From Lycocorax pyrrhopterus obiensis (Eukaryota; Chordata; Aves; Passeriformes; Paradisaeidae), in the NCBI GenBank assembly GCA_014706295.1, contig JACSVZ010000022.1:12108830-12172829 (forward strand): a DNA stretch of 64,000 nucleotides. The letters are read 5' to 3'. Below the pieces are notes generated by a model. It did no database searches, was not told the DNA's origin, and worked only from the letters and a program-made list of their open reading frames with translations. The translations under genes were made by a program, and so were the position numbers. This document shows, piece after piece, positions 60,801 to 64,000 of this stretch. How positions within the stretch are numbered: position 1 is the first letter of the stretch; the number at the start of each line of letters is the position of its first letter.

Positions 60801-62684
60801 AGCCAGGCTCCTCTGCTCCAGAAGCACTCAGCTCAAAGTCAAATTAATCGGTGACTTCCAAAGACCATTAGGAAGAAGATATGTGTTCCAGGGCTGCTGA
60901 GAGCTTCTCCACACTGCATGATTCATGTTTATTGCAGTTGGGGCATTTATTTATTAGATTGCTCAGTGTAATGGGAAATTTAAAATGACACACATTGTAT
61001 TACAGGGAGGCTTAGCAAAATATTATCTCCCTGTTATTGTAAATCAAACAATTCTCAATGTCAGCACGGATCACCTTTGCTCAGCAGAAGTTTCTCCAGA
61101 GGGTTTGTATAGTTCCTTGGATGTGTTTTTTTTCTTGCTTTAATTTCAGGAAACCCATCCTCTTCCCAAGCTGGTGTGTGAGACAGGCTGCAAAGCCCAG
61201 TGCTGGGTTGGGATCCTGGCTGTAATCCCAGGTTTACCTGGGACTTCACACCCAGGTCCTGTGCCTAAAGGATCAGACAATTCAGCCCCATGGTATAAAG
61301 ATTAGTCAGAAGGGTGGATATGGTTTTTGCCTCAAAAAGGAGGAAAACAGTCAATATTTTAAAAGAGAAGAATTAGACTTGTTGTACCAATCTTGTACCA
61401 AAAGACACAAATCCCTTCCCAACATCTCATTAATCTATTCCCTGGGGTTTTCCTGGCTTGTTAGGGCAGGAGGAATCCATCCTCTGGGGTGGTGGGAGAG
61501 GGAAAAACAGCCAAGAAAACTGCAAGTACCAGGAAAGTCTGTCTGAATCCTAGCAAAGCTGTGCTGGAGCCAAAAATCTGAGTTGAGCCTTCACTGGGAT
61601 TTGCCCTCCTGCAGCACCTTCCCTCAGTCGAGGCTCCCTGCATGCAGACCATGAGTGGCTGTAGCAGGTAAAAGCCTTAGGGGAAGGCTTTGGGGGATTT
61701 TGAGTATCAGATATTCACCTGCCACACAGGAACACCGTCCCTGAAGGACAAAATGTTGGAAAATGTACCAAAGCTGTGGTTGTTGGCTAAGAAGTGAGAA
61801 CGCAGCATTTCCTGATGGCTGCACTGGGCAGTGGCTTGTCTGTAAAATTTCCCAGTGATTTTAACAAGTGCAGAAACACAAACGCTTAATTTCCAACATG
61901 GACTGAAGTTTGTACCTACCACAAGGGAAAAGGGGATTTAAGTATGTACCATGTATTAGAGAGTGCATCATCTCCACACAGAACACTGGTGCAGCCTCAT
62001 GTACCCATTTTGTAATGGGGAAAAAATCTGATCTCTGAAATACTGGCTCAAAGATCACAGAACAGAGTGGGGGGAAAAAACTGCAGTGTCCAACGGGTGA
62101 AAATACCCACCAAGGTGTGTATTCACCACCACTAGTGCTTGTAACAGAAGGACAAAAAAACCCCCATCTCTGTCATTAGTAATTAAGGCTGCATCACTCA
62201 GGGCAGAGTGCTGTGTGTGTGCAATGAGGCTAATTAGCACCCAAGTGCTGTCTGACTGAGGAGTTTGGTGCAGGCAGCACAGCAGAGGGGCTCACCAGCG
62301 AGGCTGGATGCACTTCAGTCCGAGCAGTTTGACCGGGCTCCCTGCCCTCACGCTGAGTTCAGAGGTGGCCAAAATGTTGGTGCCACCCACCAGCAGCTGG
62401 TGTGGGGATGGCAGCAGTGGGTGCCCGAGCGCAGTGAGGAGATGCTGCCTCAAATCATCAACCCAAAGCCATTTTTGCTCCATAAAATGTGCTTTTATAT
62501 CCAGGTGTTGTTGCACCAGGTTTTTGCCAGATTGGTCTCAGGATCAGTTGGCAGCAGAAGTTTGGGTGTGCGGGCACCAGCAGGAGCCACCAGTTCAGCA
62601 GCTTGGGGAGTGGGAATAGGCCAAGGAAAGGAGTCCTGGAGGAGCTTCTTTGGCAGAGGGGATCACAGCAAGTGCTGCTTGTTT
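57871..62684. other. Intergenic, no gene seen
   Basis: Unique sequence, AT-rich after 59500. Short frames only; no recognisable repeat beyond the elements listed. Confidence 0.6.
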
Positions 62685-62795
62685 GGGTCATTCTAGTGGA
62701 AGATGTTCCTGCCCATGGCAGGGGTTTGGAACCACTTAAACTCTGAGGTTCACTTCCAACATAAACCATTCCATGGTTCTGTGATGTGATTCTGT
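62685..62795 (+). mobile_element. CR1 LINE 3' fragment
   Basis: Contains 'TCTAGTGGAAGATGTTCCTG', 'CCCATGGCAGGGGTTTGGAA' and the tail 'CATGGTTCTGTGATGTGATTCT', the terminal about 110 bp of a CR1 element in forward orientation. It is strongly truncated. Confidence 0.88.
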
Positions 62796-63084
62796 CTGCT
62801 GGTGCTTCCCCACTGGCTACAGCTCACAGGAGCAGACACACAGAGTGGCAGATAACCAGCAAGAGATTTCCACAACTGTGGAACAAGTGGACCCGGAGAA
62901 ACCCAGAATTAAAAATACCCTCACTAAGAACTGATCCACACCATTTTAAGCAGAACAAGAAAATATCTCTGCCAGTAAAAGCACTCCTTAAATTCCCCCC
63001 AGCCTCCAAAATGAGGGTTTTTAAGAGGAGATAATGCTGAATGCTGATTCCGAGGGAACTGTGATGTAGCTTCCAGCACAACAG

Positions 63085-63435
63085 ACCAAAGATTTTAATT
63101 GCTTGTTAACTACTATTGTGGCACACGAGTTAGCAAAGCTGAAGCCGTCTGACATAAATCACATGTCCCAGCCCAATAAATCTCCTCTCCAAGTGACAGC
63201 TTTGCAGACAGCAGTGAATGAGAGCGGCCGATGGCCAGACCTGTGCGTACAACTGCCGCCTGCAAATCGGTGACAGATCTGTTGAGACCAAAACACTTGG
63301 CACTCTGCTAATGTCTGTCATTACAGTGATTGATACAGCCCCTCTATCACACTCTGCAGTTGTCTGCATTTGCAAAGCCGTATTAAATTGCCGCGTCTCC
63401 CAACTGTTATCCGGCATCAGTACGAGGAAATGACC
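63085..63435. promoter_or_regulatory. Candidate conserved non-coding element with PBX/HOX-type site
   Basis: Unique sequence with several isolated CpGs, the word CTGTCATTACAG, and TGATTGAT (63327-63334), a PBX-HOX composite type. GCATTTGCAAAG (about 63367) resembles a POU half-site. No protein homology. Confidence 0.28.
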
Positions 63436-64000
63436 AAGAGCAGTCAGGGACAAGTCGAGGATTTTCAACTCTGAAGACCTGGGGAGGTGAAAGGGGTGAG
63501 AGCTGAGGGTTTGCTGACTTTTTTTTTGGCTAAAAAAACGGAGGACAGAGTTACCTTTATGTGCAAGGACAGGAGCTGACACTGTCCCCATGCCGAGCAG
63601 TGGAAGGGCTGCTGCTGATAAAAGAAACAGGTTATTCTACCACTTAAAGCTTGGCAGGACCAAGGGACTTGCTGCTGCCTTCAATGTGTAATAGTTATCA
63701 AGGTTGAAGGATTTATTTTGCGAGCCCTGGTGCTCTCGGGGCCGGGGTTATCTTAATGACTCTGCTGCAAGTGCTCCCCTTGACCTACCTTCGGTGCCAG
63801 CCCCAGGAGCAGGTGCCATTAGAATGTATTCCGCCCCACTGAAAGTCCTGTCTTGGTGGAGACTTTAGGAGGAAGAATATACAGATATACTGTTTCTATA
63901 AATCCCCTGATATTATCTTTTATCGGCAGTAATAAATGTCCATATTAATTAACTTAATGGTTTTAACTGCAGTAATGACTTTGTATTAAACTCGTGAGCT

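Noticed and set aside
1..64000. HAR1 and mir-124-3, which lie near BHLHE23 in mammals
   Set aside because: I looked by eye for the mature miR-124 sequence and for core HAR1 words on both strands and saw neither. They may lie outside the window; a proper alignment search would settle it.
1..64000. tRNA genes, CRISPR arrays or bacterial-type operons
   Set aside because: No tRNA box B pair or cloverleaf was seen, no spaced direct repeats, and the sequence is clearly vertebrate.

Overview
This is a mostly non-coding window from a bird genome, perhaps a songbird, although the species cannot be fixed from the sequence. Five truncated CR1 LINE copies carry the ATTCTATGATTCT-type 3' tail and the 'lead-in' text typical of birds. 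Two probable solo retroviral LTRs and several GC-rich tandem arrays fit the same picture. Only one protein-coding gene can be supported: an intact, single-exon bHLH transcription factor, BHLHE23 (bHLHb4), on the + strand at 42585-43259. It has a recognisable promoter (inverted CCAAT box, TATA box, predicted start near 42483), a CpG-island body, a roughly 0.8 kb 3' UTR and tandem AATAAA signals at 44075-44084. A 103-bp (AAGGG)n array lies just upstream of the promoter.

Layout. 1-7390 is AT-rich intergenic DNA with small microsatellites. 7391-9100 is the most unusual stretch: a perfect (ATCCC)22 array runs through a transition zone into an 87-unit CGNTCC hexamer array (7627-8148) that is open in all six frames. 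It is followed directly by an orphan CpG island with an RFX-type X-box, a G-quadruplex-forming GGGGGGACC array and a degenerate 16-17-bp minisatellite. 9160-9465 carries a POU octamer/E-box/TAATTA cluster and is abutted by a CR1 element. 9820-38580 is intergenic, with CR1 fragments, a solo-LTR candidate and scattered simple repeats. 38588-39136 is a 41-bp GC-rich minisatellite. 42302-44084 is the BHLHE23 transcription unit. 44100-64000 is intergenic, with CR1 fragments, a second LTR candidate and AT-rich stretches that read like conserved non-coding elements.

A large gene-poor interval around a single developmental regulator suggests (inference) that much of the unique sequence is a cis-regulatory landscape for BHLHE23. 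I found no convincing second gene, RNA gene, CRISPR array or mobile element with intact coding capacity. The long open frames at 7075-8856, 38396-39253 and 42177-43349 come from tandem repeats, or from the GC-rich antisense of BHLHE23, and are not called as genes. Nothing here is clearly a new biological system. The best leads are the hexamer array with its adjoining CpG island and the AAGGG array touching the BHLHE23 promoter.
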